The notes under the pieces were generated by a model. That model saw only the letters and a program-made list of their open reading frames with translations, was not told where the DNA came from and did not search any database. Of a DNA stretch of 64,000 nt, positions 12,690 through 24,140 are shown in pieces. Source of the stretch: Phoebastria nigripes (Eukaryota > Chordata > Aves > Procellariiformes > Diomedeidae). Numbering within the stretch: position 1 is the stretch's first letter; each line of letters begins with the position of its first letter. A program made the translations under genes and the position numbers. Location of the stretch: the NCBI GenBank assembly GCA_035582835.1, contig JAYKAV010001809.1, positions 494,832-558,831 of the forward strand, written 5' to 3'.

Positions 12690-15600
12690 TGCATACAGAA
12701 TGATGATCTCTGTAAATATCAAGCACTCCTAATTAGTAAATAATGCAATTAGCCTAAAAGCATTTTAAAATTAAAAGGCCTTATCTATTGCAAGACCTGT
12801 GAACTCAGTTATCTATGGTTGGTCCACCTTTAGCTGAGGTCACTTTGTGTAGCGTCACAGGAAAGCTTTAGAAGGCTTTCTAATGTCAAGATAATATGAA
12901 GTTTCCTTTTAAACAGCTGAGGGTTCATTGCATATAATTAGGAAATAAATGCCAGTCTGGCATATTTATTTGTTTTATACCAGACCTTTGAGCAAAAGCT
13001 ATTAGTAGTTTGGAACCAAATGTTCTTTGTCTTTGGCCTGAAGAAGGGGAACATGATGATCTTGGAGTCCAAAATTGCGTTACTGTCATATAGATCAGAA
13101 TTTGGATGATGGTGTGTAAACAAATTATAACATGTAAGTTAAGATCAGCATGTGAGAGCATTGGCAGTGGCATGGGAACACAACCCGTCCATTTTTCCCT
13201 ATAGCCCCGTTGCTTAAAAAAATATTCCATGCTGAGATTCAGCTGGCTACAGTATTGGATTTAATACGGTCCTGCATTTTTAAGTGCTGCTTATTGTTAG
13301 AAACAGCTTCATTTGGAGGCATAGAGATCAGGATCCCATTCCTGTAGGAGCAGGAAAACAAAAACCATTCAGCCTTTGTTGTTTTAGCAGCTGTTCATGG
13401 ATACTGGACCCTGATTACAACAAGCAGAGAGCAGGCATGGTTTTTGTATGCCTTGAACTAGCTGCTGATCCAAATACTACAGTATTAATGAAAATATTTC
13501 TGTAAATCTCAGTAGCTTTAGGTCAATCATATGGTCAAATTGTTTGAGTCAAACCTTTCATCCCTTTTCTACCTGTGGCAAAATGTCAGAAGATTGTTGT
13601 CTTAAACTGAGCAATAGCCTATAATTGTTACCCCAGCTAAATCTATCTCACATAATGATATTATACCAAAGCAAATAAAAGATGGTATTTTGTGGTAGCC
13701 GTGAGCAAAGAAGGGAGTGATCCAGGTCTCTAATGCTGATTCTTGCAGGATTTTTTCTGCTCTCTCTTCACATTGTAACCTCAAAAGTCCTCTCATCTCT
13801 ATCAGTACCGTTCACCTTTGTAATCTTTAGGTATTGCATTAATTACCACATTGCATTAATTATCACTTTAACCATGAGCCTTCTCCTATATCCACGTATG
13901 GATAAAATTTAATTGTCTGCTGGCTTCTGGAAATAGCCAGTGCTGAATAAAACTGATCCATTAACTCATCATAATTTCNATCCCCAAACCAGGCTTGTGG
14001 GATGCAGGTTAGTTCAAGGGATATTCACTAATGTTGAAAGATGCATGTAGAATTAAGTGTCTTCTTTATTCAATGGCTGTCTTCTTTTGTGTGTAATATA
14101 GCCTATTATCATTTATATGGGTATTTTATGTAGCTATACAGTTAGATGGAAACGTAAGTATCCCCCTTCTTGCCCAGACTGTCGGTGACATCCGTTGTTT
14201 AAAGTATTTTTGAATGCTAATTAGGTTTTCACTGCCCCTGTCTTTAGTGTCTGCTAGAAGGCAGCTCCCATCCAGTAACCACCTTGAATTTACCATAGAT
14301 CTTGCTAATTATCTGTTTCCCCATAATTCCAATGGATAAAACCCTGTGCAATCTGTGACAAACAGGGCCTGAATTATGCAGTAAGTGCCCCTGGATTCTC
14401 TGACTTTCTAATGCAGCAAACTGGAAATACTGCAGCTTCAGGTAAATTTTAAAAATTGAGATTATTATCGCATTCAATATAAAATGAATAATCCATGAAA
14501 GAAATTCCTTGCGTTATTTGTCACAATTAAACTTGTTTTACCCTACACCTGCATTTCTCCTCTGCTTCCAAAATGTACATGAAATGAAGAACTGAAGGAC
14601 AAAAAATTATCAGGGGCAACTGACAGCAGTTACACTGGCTACAAGATAATTTGGGATTTGGGGCACTAAGGAAGCCTTGGGAAATGATTTGAGACTCAGG
14701 ATTCAGAACTCAGAGTGAATGTTTCTGCTTAAAAGACAAGCTTGTAAAAAGCCTAGCTGGTTAACATGTTAAATGGCATGAGAGAAGTGCAATTTCAGCC
14801 TGTCTGCACATGGGAAAACAGTGCTGAGCTGCTCGTAGCTGTGCTAAAGAATATTTGGCAGAATGTCACTATCCAGAATGCAGCAGTTTTATGGCTAGAT
14901 CCACACATGGACCTTAAATGTTGCACTGCCTAAATTTTAGGATGGAAGGCTGCGTCTCAAGTAGTCAAGAGGAAAAACTGAAGAGAGGGTATGTCTCAAA
15001 GCTGATCCTTCTCCTTACAGCGGCACAAGGACAGAGACAGGCCAAGATGCCTCCTGACTTCAGGGGCCAGCCAGTGCCTTTGCCTGGCAGACTTTGGTTC
15101 CCACCTCAACTGCTCTGCCAAAGTCACTGCTCCTGTCACCAGGCTGGCGGCAGCCCCAGGACAGGAGGGAGGAAGAAATACAGTGCCTTGCGCAGTGTAG
15201 CAGCTCTCGGTGGCCGAAGGGGACACACTCCCAACTCCCATCATGAAACTGGGAGGTCCTCTGTTTTCAATCCACACCAAATAATTCTGTAGCTCGAACT
15301 GGCAGCCCAATGCCCTTGCTGCCAGATGACGTGTAATGCCTCTCGTGCTTCAGCTCTCCTCTTCCCACCATAAATACTCGATTCATTCAGGCGAGGGCTA
15401 AGGACGGGCACATGCACAGCCCACCAGCCCCTGCAGCACAGAAGGCTGCGTACCCTCGTTACTAAAACATTTCTGGAGCCATGTGAGAGCTGTGGCTCCA
15501 GACTCCGCTCGAAAACAGGAACAGCGGTGCCCAGGGAACATGTCTACTACAGAGCTCTTTATCCAAGGCANTGCTGCTTCACTTTCTGCTTGTTTCTGGG

Positions 15601-16960
15601 GGTCCCATCTAATTGGTGAGCTCGTGAGCCCACTTACTGCAGGCGTAAGACATGCTGTCCTCCACATGTGCTTATTTTGTGGATCCAGATGGGCAAAGGG
15701 ACATGAGATGAGTCCCTTGCTGTTGAGTCCCCTCCAGGCAGTTTTCTGCCTTAGTGAGGAAAATTTCCACTAGGTGGCGATCACCTGAGATATTTGAGGA
15801 CTGAAACTTTAAAAGACTTCAGGGCATCCCTTTGTGGGTCTACCTCTTAGACCTCGACTGTAATCCTAACCTGTGCCTGCACAGAGCCAGTACAGAGTAA
15901 TTGCTAGCAATGTTTGAATCCAGTTTTAACTGGGGGAGGGGGAGTGCATTAATTTGTTTCTTGAATGAAAACAAATTCGGCCACTGGAGTGTGATTTTGC
16001 AGTGCAGATTGCCGGGGTATAGACATTAAACTATTGATTTATTATGTGAAGTGCAGGTTATTCAGGTACAGATGGTAAAAGATTTTGATATGAGAGCTGC
16101 AGCTTTGATATTGCCTCTGTGATTCACTGGTGTCTGCAGGGTGAGCTGTTCCCAACCACTTCTCCTTTTTGCCCTTCACTTCAGGGGCTCTGGGTGGGAC
16201 TGGGATGTGCAGGACAGACTTCATTGCTTTTTTGTACCACTACGAAGATCCAGAGCAATGACAAGGTTCTAGCTTGAAAATGGAAGTTTTATAGATCTGT
16301 CACTACAACTGTCTGTCAGGCATCCCTCAAATGATGTGTCAGACATATCATCCATAGGTGAGAAGAGCATTTCACAACTTCCGGACATGAAGATGGTATG
16401 GCTCTCTAAACACATGTATCTCTTTGCAATCTAAAGCAGGTTAGACATTTTCAAGTTGATTTTTTTCCCCTATGTTGGGACGATATCAAGGCCACTGAAT
16501 TTCACCCAAACTGGTGTGTCACTTCCCCAGCTTCTCAGCTGAAAAGACAGACCAGTATAGGAGTCCATGGGCATTTCCACCTACTGCCTCTCAACAAGTG
16601 TTTTGGCAGGCTGCTCTGAAAGTGGGTTGCAGACCCTCCAGGTCTCTAGAGCTTTCCAGGGAGGTTGGTGGACTCCCATATTCCTGGGGACATTGTGTCA
16701 GCAAAAAGTTTGGTGGGCAACAAGAATCCCTGGGAAACATCATGGCGCTGGCTGTCATCCCCGTTTCACAGACGGCTGGCTCCTCGCTGGCCCCCATCCT
16801 GACAGCAAGCTGGCTGCATGGACAGCTTGGCTCCGTGACCGTCTGCCTGGCAGATTTCAGAAGAGCATGTCGCATTTTGGAGATACTGCAATGTCCCTGC
16901 TTGAAAACATTCCTCTGTTTCCAAAATAAAAGCACTACAGATTTTTTGCTTCCACTAAGA
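12690..16960. other. Unassigned noncoding sequence
   Basis: No gene recognised. GC content rises between about 15000 and 15700 and again at 16550-16900, producing overlapping open frames of 90-162 codons on both strands, with no domain, signal peptide or splice-flanked structure I can identify. Text near 14896-14942 ('gctagatccacacatgg', 'actgcctaaattttagg') and near 15229 faintly resembles another short reptile/bird repeat, but not enough to call. Confidence 0.45.
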
Positions 16961-16967
16961 ATCTTAA

Positions 16968-17115
16968 ATATTTGGCTTTTTTTTTTTTTTTTTTTTCTTT
17001 GATTTGATTACGAGATCTGATATCTTGTTGTATTCAGTCCCATATGTTAATTAGGCATTGTATAAATAACTGTTTATATTTGGCTTTTTTTTTTTTTTTT
17101 TTGGTCTTGATTACA
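16968..17115. repeat. Two long T-tracts in an imperfect 108-bp direct duplication
   Basis: The word 'atatttggc' occurs at 16968-16976 and again at 17076-17084. Each copy is followed by a pure T-run, T20 at 16977-16996 and T18 at 17085-17102, and then by a related continuation ('ctttgatttgattac' against 'ggtcttgattac'). The matched arms are about 40 bp long and 108 bp apart. This may be a local tandem duplication of a T-tract locus, or slippage-grown T-runs in a duplicated context. The text between the arms ('gagatctgatatcttgttg...') is not duplicated. Confidence 0.7.
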
Positions 17116-17749
17116 TGCAAAATACTCCAAACATTTCCATTCTGTTTTTTGGCCTGCCCTCCAGGACCCACTGGGGAGGTGTTTAGAGCCCAGCTACATC
17201 CATAGCTTAATTATACTCTACTGGCATCAACTACATAAATAGAAGAAAGGATTGTTTTGTTTCAGACTGTCTTCTAGCGCTCTTATGCTATTGGAGCATT
17301 AGCTGATACAGGAACAGATGTATAAATCATCTGGGCTCTGTACCCATGTACTGGGGGCTTTTCCAAAGGGATGCATCATGATCCGGCTGCACTCAGTCAG
17401 TGAGGATTAACACTCCAAACGCCTTTTGTTCTTCTCCTCAGTTCTGCCCTACATTAAATGTTTGAATTGAGCATGACTTACTCCTCTGCTTAAATGATAT
17501 CTAAAATGGACGACTACAGCTCCTCTCCAAGTGAATAAGGAGAGACAGTGGAAGTGTCTGAAGTAATACTCACAGTGAGAAGATTCACTTTTGCCTTTCT
17601 AGCGGTTCACAGTATTATCAGTTTGTTCCTTTGTATTAAATATTTTCCCATTTTTTCTGCTATAGAAATGTGATTTGCATCATGTCTTTTTCCCAGGAGA
17701 GAGATTCTAGAAACTCCTCAGGAGCTGATTAAGATTTTTCTCACTGAGT
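17116..17749. other. Unassigned sequence downstream of the L1-like relic
   Basis: If the L1-like element on the minus strand continued, this stretch would hold the C-terminal part of ORF2 and the 3' UTR. I cannot recognise either in any minus-strand frame. It may be too decayed, or the element may be truncated. No gene or other repeat is seen. Confidence 0.4.
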
Positions 17750-18430
17750 TCACATCTGTCTTGTAATGATTTGTGAGTAGCCTGACTTGTTTGAAATACT
17801 AATGCCAGAAGTTTGGTTTAATTGACTAAGCCCTGGATCTTCTATAAACTTCACAAATTCTTTCCTAATTTCTTTCATTACAATGGCCTGCACAAGAAGT
17901 GGATCAGCAATCGTCATTAAAATGTCATTTATATTCTGCGTGACTTCATTCTCCAAACCTCCTATATTTTATACCTGCAAGATGGAGTTTTTGTGATAAT
18001 TTCTGCAAAAGAGACAGGACCATTGCAAAAAGGAAGTATATGGTGAAGATATAAATAGCTGTGGTTAACTTTGACTCCAGTCAAAGGGGCTTTATAATGG
18101 AACCGTACTTACTGATCTAATACTTGTGATGTTTTCCCATTATCCATGCAATCCAGGACTCCTCTCTAAATCACGTAATTCAGTTCCTTTTAAGACTTCC
18201 TTTGCATCACAGGACAATGGCTTACCTTTCATACACTTACACCTCTTTATATATTATCTGCTAATTAATGCCCTTGAAAACAGTTTCTCTGGTCTCCGCT
18301 AACTAATCAGGCAGCAGAGATTCCAACCTATAAGCCAGCACATTGGTGAATATCTCAACATCAATATAGAACAAGTAGACAGGCCTGTGAGAGGCAAAAT
18401 CAAATTTGTCTTTGTTAGGTTTCAAGTCAA
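17750..18430 (-). pseudogene. L1-type ORF2 reverse transcriptase remnant
   Basis: Two RT blocks lie on the minus strand. The first (18386-18307) reads 'RPVYLFYIDVEIFTNVLAYR' then 'LESLLPD' and a stop. It corresponds to the conserved 'RPISLLN-D-K---K-LA-RL' block at the start of the RT domain in L1 elements and is preceded by 'KDKFDFASH', like the 'GKDP---ASY' lead-in. The second (17956-17750) is an open frame of 68 codons beginning 'LENEVTQNINDILMTIADPL' and containing 'MKEIRKEFVKFI' and 'LNQT'. It matches the region around the catalytic (F/Y)-x-D-D box and the following 'K-E-F-G-x-x-S-G-x-x-L-N-x-x-K' block of L1. The catalytic pair appears as N-D, so the first aspartate is lost. Between the blocks no continuous frame survives. 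The protein would have copied element RNA into DNA at the chromosomal target; it is certainly nonfunctional. Confidence 0.72.
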
Positions 18431-19049
18431 TTAAAGATGGGCTTCTATTGATTTTGAAATTTGCTGGGATTCCAGGAAACCAACTTAACAGGGTTGTGAG
18501 CCAAACCCTTACTCTATTTAATGCCTCAGTAAGGCTTTTCTTCCTGCTCTTTTTAGTCTTCTACCATTTCCTCACATATTCCTTCACATTTATTTCTGTT
18601 AAACTTTCCTAGCTGTTTTTCACCCAGAATCTGAATTACTGCTATGTATGTCAGCTGTTAACCTTGGTGTGTAGTTTGAGCTTTTAGAACTTCTTTATCC
18701 ATCCTATCAGTTTTGCCTAAATGGGAATAACCACTTGCAAATGAAACACACTTTGTGATTATGCCTCTGAAGTATACCCGTTTAACACACCTCAAAATAT
18801 CCCTCTAAGTGTAGGAAATGGTGATTCCTTCTGTTTTGCTGAAGACAAATGGTGGTAATGGAACTGTTAGGGTCAAGGAAGGATTTTAAGCTCCTAAAAT
18901 CTAAGTTGTTCCTAGATTCAGGAAGAACTTATTCAAAACAATGCAAAGCTGCAATTCTAGTAGTCTCTGTGTAAGTATTCCTTGGGTTAACTAAACTCTT
19001 TTTTTTCTTATTTACATTAGTGTTCAGCTTCTTCCTTCTTTACAGGACT

Positions 19050-19320
19050 GACTAGCTGGCATATAAACTAGATGTCCCACTGCCCAGCCCCTCAGAGGCA
19101 CGGCTTGGTAGATTTTCTCAGACCATGCCTAACACATACCGACAGAATTACGTTTCACAAAATAAAGAGATGTTCCAGACTTTCTTTTATATCAGCAATG
19201 GCAATAGGAAATCTTTGTGTGTATTGACCTAATGGCTGGCACATTCTTGCAGGAAAAGGGAAACCTGCCCAACTTCTCCTCCTGCCCGAGGGGATTCAGA
19301 TCTCCCTCAAATCTCAGGAT
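19050..19320 (-). pseudogene. Possible ORF2 endonuclease remnant
   Basis: On the minus strand 19258-19241 reads L-F-L-Q-E, the core of the 'V-F-L-Q-E-T-H' motif of apurinic/apyrimidinic-type LINE endonucleases, followed by an alternating hydrophobic/basic stretch with stops. The position, between ORF1 (above 19730) and the reverse transcriptase (below 18430), is where the endonuclease should be. A five-residue match alone is weak, so the call depends on context. Confidence 0.35.
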
Positions 19321-19729
19321 TTATTGGGCTAGAGAAAAGGAGAAAGAAGGAATGCACCTGTATCCTAAAAGTACCTGCACTTCTTCAGGAGTGAAGGGGA
19401 CAGCATTTTAATCACTGCTCCTGGGACCATGACTTTTGAATAGAAAATTGAAAAGCAGTGCTGGGAACGGCGCTTCTGGGTTGGGAAAAGTGGGTTTCAA
19501 ATGCCTCAGGTCTCCTCATTTGTGGGCAGATATGGCTGGACATGATCACCTCCTCTTCCTCTATGGTCAGCTGTCATACTTTTGCAGGGACAAATGAGCC
19601 ATGCTCAGTACTATTGAAAAAATATGTGAGTATCTGTCATGAAGAGCTGGCTACAGGCTCCCAGGTAGCACAGAGGTAGGGAACTCATGTCCCAGTATGA
19701 CAGCATGGCACTCAGCTCCCTTACCTTCG

Positions 19730-20540
19730 GCAGAAAGCTTCTAGCTCAGTGTCTTGGCTCTTTGGACTTGCCATTTTGTGGCACCTAAGTCCCCATGTGC
19801 TGAATGCTAGGCTTATTTAAGGCTCTCCCTTCATTTCTGGGCATCCTTTCTCTCCGATCGGTGCTTCCCCTCTTATTCTGCTGAACTCTGGGCTCATTTC
19901 TCATAGAAACTAAGTGGGATATATCCTTTTCACAGTTTAATGATTTCTGTTAAGTGCTCATTTTCTTTTCACTGGTACAGTGTGGTACACAGCATAGTGC
20001 AAAAGCCCTGGGTGCTAGAGTGAAAGCCCACAGCTGGCTGCAATGTGTATGAGGTGCCCCACCTACATATACCCAGGAAATTCTCTCTCACTCTCTCAGG
20101 AGTACCTTCTGTGGGAATTTAACACTTTTTTGAAGAGTTCCTCCTTCTTTATGTCAGTCTGGTCTGGGATTTCTTTCAATCCAGTGTTATTTCTTCTCTC
20201 TCAATTCTCCAAATTATCTATTTTTTAGGACCTTGCTTTCAAGCTCCTGAAGTCTCTTATCTGTATCAGTAACTGTATCTGAATGCTTGTTTAAGCCTGC
20301 CTCAACTTCAGTCACTCTACCTTTTATTGTAATTCCCTGAAAGAGGCTTGCATCAAAGCTTCCATTGATGTTAGCTCAGACAGTAATTCTCTAATGTCTG
20401 CCAATCTTCCTCTGTTGTACTTTGCTTGCAGCACAACGTTAGGCCTCCAGGACCTCCTGGGGTCCCAGTGCTTCTCTCTGGCCGGTTGCAAAGGCATTGG
20501 TAATATCAGAAGTGCACCTCTGTACAAGCATGCTGGCATC
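19730..20540 (-). pseudogene. L1-type ORF1 (coiled-coil nucleic-acid chaperone) remnant
   Basis: Three minus-strand segments in successive frames join into an ORF1-like protein. Segment one (20401-20324) reads 'ADIRELLSELTSMEALMQAS' then 'FRELQ' and a stop. Segment two (about 20338-20214) reads 'GITIKGRVTEVEAGLNKHSD' and continues 'TVTDTDKRLQELESKVLKNR'. Segment three (20221-20104) reads 'IDNLEN', a stop, then 'ERRNNTGLKEIPDQTD'. Heptad-like hydrophobic spacing with many E, K and D indicates a coiled coil. The 'D-N-L-E-N-x-E-R-R-N-N' junction is the hallmark where the L1 ORF1 coiled coil meets its RNA-recognition domain. Further down (about 19930-19730) fragments such as 'EMSPEFSRIRGEAPI' resemble the C-terminal half, less certainly. 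In active elements ORF1p trimerises and binds element RNA. The frame breaks make this copy dead. Confidence 0.75.
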
Positions 20541-23500
20541 AGGGATCACCAAATATTTTTAGGTGGGGCTTTGGGATGTTTTGCATTCTCTAAAAATCAT
20601 TGAAAATGGCATACCAATGGCTGCTTTGGATAACTACTACAGCCTTCAAGACATACCCATTGCTCTGAAAAGCCTCTCCTATCCATTTTTTCTTTCAGAT
20701 TTCTGAACTTTTCAGGCTTTAATAGAGAGTGAGTTCAGCCTTTCTGGTCCAGTTTGGGACACATCACTCATGGCTGCACCCTCATGGCACTTCTACATGC
20801 AGATAATATAGAATTACTGAGGAAGATGCATCGCCAGTCCCAACCCAACTTATCATGTAAAGGTGGTCACCCAGCCCCAGGCCTACAGGATCAAGCTTCT
20901 CCTTTTGCCAAGAAGCAAATTCCCATGATTAAGCTTATTTCTCATTTATGCCTTTCCTGCCATATGAATATGGAAAAATGCCTAGCCCTGCATTCTGCAT
21001 TTCTTTGAAGATGGTCTGTGCCTTCATCCTTCCTCCTAGTTCTCATGCTTCTAATACAGAGTAGAAGAAATGCCTTCTTTTTCCTCCCCTGCCCTTTCTT
21101 CACTGCCTTCTAACTACCACTGCAAAAGTTAGTCATTAGCTCCCTGGAGCAGTTGTACTCAGCCTGAAATTGTTCTCTCCCCAGCTTCTTGTACAGNCAG
21201 TACCTGCCCAGATTGAAAGCAAATGTCCCATCCAGTGATGAGGCTGCCTGATATGCTTTCCCTGGCTAAAGTGAAAAAGTATATATGTAGTTATCCAATG
21301 TTGCCATGCTCAGTAAAACATGATGTAAAATGAGTAATTAGGAAATTCTGAGGAGACAGGTAAATCCTAAATCCCATCTTCCTCTGGGTTTTGCATGTCT
21401 CCCTGTGAACTACATGAAGCTCACAGGGGATTAATTTCCCAAAACACTCATCTGGAGGTAGATATTCACAGCCTCCAAGAGCCCACCACAGAGCTTGCTT
21501 TTGAAACTGTGCTGAAAAACATCACAGCTGTCATCTGCTATAAATTTGCCCTTTGGTCAATGTTACCCCTTTCACTGAAGCAACTCTGACACTAAGAGCA
21601 AAAAGCCCAGGAGGGCTCCCGTGTAGGACAGAGAGGCTCGTAACATGAGGAGCACCCCACACTGTGCTTTGAGTAAGAGCCCAAACTCACACTCAAGTCT
21701 CAGCTCACGTTGCTTTTGGATGGTTTGGTAGCTCAGACATGCACTTCAGCAACACAGACTGTGGAAGATGCAAGCACCTCTCTAAGTAGCGTCTGCTGTA
21801 GCAGCCTGTTTTGACCTGGTGGAAATTTCCTGTTTTTCATGCCAGCCCTGATGTTTATTGCTGCAAAGGCCCTTGCTTTCCCCTGAGCTTGGGTTTATAA
21901 CAGTACCGCAATGAATCCTGCAGCTCCCACGCTTCCCGTCACGGGAACTGTAGAGACAGCCTAAAAGAAAGAATTCTGCACAGGTGATATTATTCCCCTC
22001 TAAATTAAAACATGGAAACCTCTGTCACTTTCTCTGGAGATGAAGAAATCAATCAGCAATCCTTGCCATCCAAGAACAGAAATGTATGAAAATGTTTCCT
22101 TTGCTTTACTCTACAGGGATATCTGTACATTCTGCTCTTGCTTTTTTCATTCAGTTCTCTCCTTGCCCAAGATCTCATAACCCTGATTTAGGTGCTAATA
22201 TGCTGCAGTGAGTTCCCATCCCCAGGCAGCTTCATCATCTCCAAGCTGTGCAGGCTTAAACTCTTAACCTGTCATAATACCGTGATTAAGACCCATCACA
22301 CATTTGAACAGTTTGAAAGCCCATCTTTGCTTCACCACCAGACACTCTCTCTCGCTCAGCGGAAGGCAAAATCAATTGCCCCCCACATGAAACAGAGGGA
22401 AGCCAAGTGGGAAGTTTCCATGGCATTTTACAGCGTTATAGCCCAGCTCCCTGGCCATGTTTATTCTGCACTTCTAGTTCTGCTGTTCACAGTCTTGCTG
22501 GTCTTTGTGGATGAAATAGAATAATTTCCTTTTTCTCCTTCATACTGCTGATAATTTGAAGTGACTTTAAATGACCATAAACTTACATTGCAGTATTACA
22601 CAGGTCCTTATGACTTTTAGATCACAATGCAGCACTTTGCATTACTCGTGTTAAAATCTGTAAGTCGTGGGTCTTCCCAATACATTATTTGTCATTCAGG
22701 TATTCCTTAGATAGCCCCATTTCTAACAGTAATCATAAAGATTGAATAAATACATAGTGTCTAATTTAAGAACATAAATGATGGTGAGCCATGAGACCAT
22801 GAAAGCTCACTAGGAATGTTACGGGTAACACAGGACTTGCTCGCAGAAAGGATTTCTTGCTTTGTGCTGTGCCGTCTCAGAGGGTGTATGCATGTGTGTG
22901 TTATATCTCCTACTTCCCTGTTCAGAAGAATAAAAGCAGTTGAACAGTAGTAAGCCTGGATGCTTACTGCCAGACAAAAGCTTAAATCAAAACAAAAGAG
23001 GAAAACCGTGGTTCTGCACTAAGCACAGACGGTAGATATGCTAAAACAGAGTATTTACAGGAGCCAAACAAAAATAACTGCATATGTAAAAAGCCTCTCC
23101 TTTTTTGCAGTTCATATCAGTCCGATTTCTGTCTTGCCTTCAGTGATCAGGAAGAAAAGAGCTCCTATTGTTTAGTGACATTTCCAAATATTTATAGGTC
23201 TCTAGTAGTAACCTTTTGTTTGGTAGATAGTGGAGTTTGCACAGCATGCTGAGTATGTCATTAAACATTTGCCTGAAGATCTGAGTGTTAGCATCAATGA
23301 CAGAGTTTCCTAAACATGTCACATTTTCTTTGGCTGTCATGAAAAATTATAGCTACTGTGACTCACACTTTAATAGCAGCTATTTGTGATATTTTAACCT
23401 AATGTACAGCCCCAGAGGAGAAACAACAGACACAATAAAGCATCTGCCAGTGACTTGCTCGAACGAAGGGACTCCGAGCATTATTAGGATGCCAAATTAA

Positions 23501-24014
23501 AGAGAAAAGGCTCTTGTGTCAAATGCCAAAGGGTCTCGGTGTTTGTTAACTTCACTGTAATTTATGTCTTATCTCTGAAAGCATATAAAGAGAAAGAAAC
23601 AAAATATTCCTTTCCTCTCTATTGTCTCTTTCTCTGTGCTTAGCTGCATAGTTCTTGTGATAGGAAGGGTTAAATACATTAAAAAAAACACATGATGAAT
23701 CATTACTCTCTTTATTTTTAACAATTAAAATACTTAACAGGAAAGATTACCTTCTAGTGTATCTTAGTAATGTTATTTTTTTTCAATGTAAATTTTAAAA
23801 AGTAACACAAAAGTTGAATGATATGGGTATTTTGGATGCCATATGGAAAAAAGACATTTGTGTTACATTTCCCCATCTTTTCTCTTAATCATCTTGCTCT
23901 TTTCTGTAAGAGAAAACCAAGAAATGAATATTCTAGGTGTCTGTAACAGGAAAACTGTTCTTTTCCTGTTGGTCTGGATTCTTTCCCTGTTTTTGCCAGA
24001 ACTTCTTGTGCCAT
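20541..24014. other. Unassigned noncoding sequence
   Basis: No gene or repeat recognised. Open frames up to 110 codons (22192-22524, plus) have no recognisable feature. If the L1-like element had a 5' untranslated region it would lie just above 20540, but I cannot identify it. A single N occurs near 21197. Confidence 0.45.
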
Positions 24015-24140
24015 CATTACATACATCAGGAAACTTATCCATGCCCTAATTTGTCCATCTGCAAAATGAAAATACAAACATTTGCCTCTTTCCTAGTTAA
24101 ATTCAGCCTTGTTTGGAAGTGTTTTAAGAACTTGGAGGGA
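24015..24140 (+). mobile_element. MIR-like (CORE-SINE) relic
   Basis: The plus strand reads 'taatttgtccatctgcaaaa', then 'tgaaaatacaaacatttgcc', and ends 'tttggaagtgttttaagaac'. This follows the 3' half of MIR-type SINEs: 'cagtttccccatctgtaaaatggggataataat...', a 'tgcctc' block, then 'tgtaaagcgctttgag'. The tRNA-derived head is not recognisable. It is heavily diverged and has no coding capacity. Confidence 0.55.

Larger units (their letters stand above)
17750..20540 (-). mobile_element. Decayed L1/Tx1-type LINE with ORF1 and ORF2 remnants
   Basis: On the minus strand, reading from 20540 down to 17750, three signals appear in the order and approximate spacing of an L1-clade LINE. First comes an acidic/basic coiled-coil protein leading into an 'E-R-R-N-N' junction (ORF1, about 20540-20100). 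Next is a weak endonuclease-like 'LFLQE' motif (19241-19258). Last are reverse-transcriptase blocks of L1 type (18386-17780). All frames are broken by stops and indels. CR1 elements have a differently organised ORF1 and a different RT signature ('FADD' with 'LDFSKAF'), and the blocks here do not match those. The ORF2 segment between endonuclease and RT is shorter than usual, so internal deletions are likely. Neither end of the element can be placed; I see no tail or target duplication. The assignment is from recognised motifs only. Confidence 0.72.

Noticed and set aside
14918..15310. Overlapping 124-codon (plus) and 104-codon (minus) frames suggesting an exon
   Set aside because: Both strands are open, which indicates GC-driven absence of stops rather than coding; no splice-bounded segment with recognisable protein.
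16756..16776. 'catccccgtttcacagac' as an antisense MIR core
   Set aside because: Only about 15 bp match with no neighbouring MIR sequence.
16514..17002. 162-codon plus-strand frame followed by AATAAA (16923) and a T-run, like a gene end
   Set aside because: The frame ends by running into the poly(T) tract, overlapping frames on both strands are equally open because the segment is GC-rich, and no domain is recognised.
17085..17102. T18 tract as the poly(A) tail of the minus-strand L1-like element
   Set aside because: The 650 bp between the last recognised RT block and the tract shows no ORF2 C-terminus or 3' UTR, and a pure tail would not be expected on so decayed an element.
21725..21745. 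'ggtagctcagac' as a tRNA or tRNA-derived SINE head
   Set aside because: No B box, no cloverleaf and no SINE body follows.
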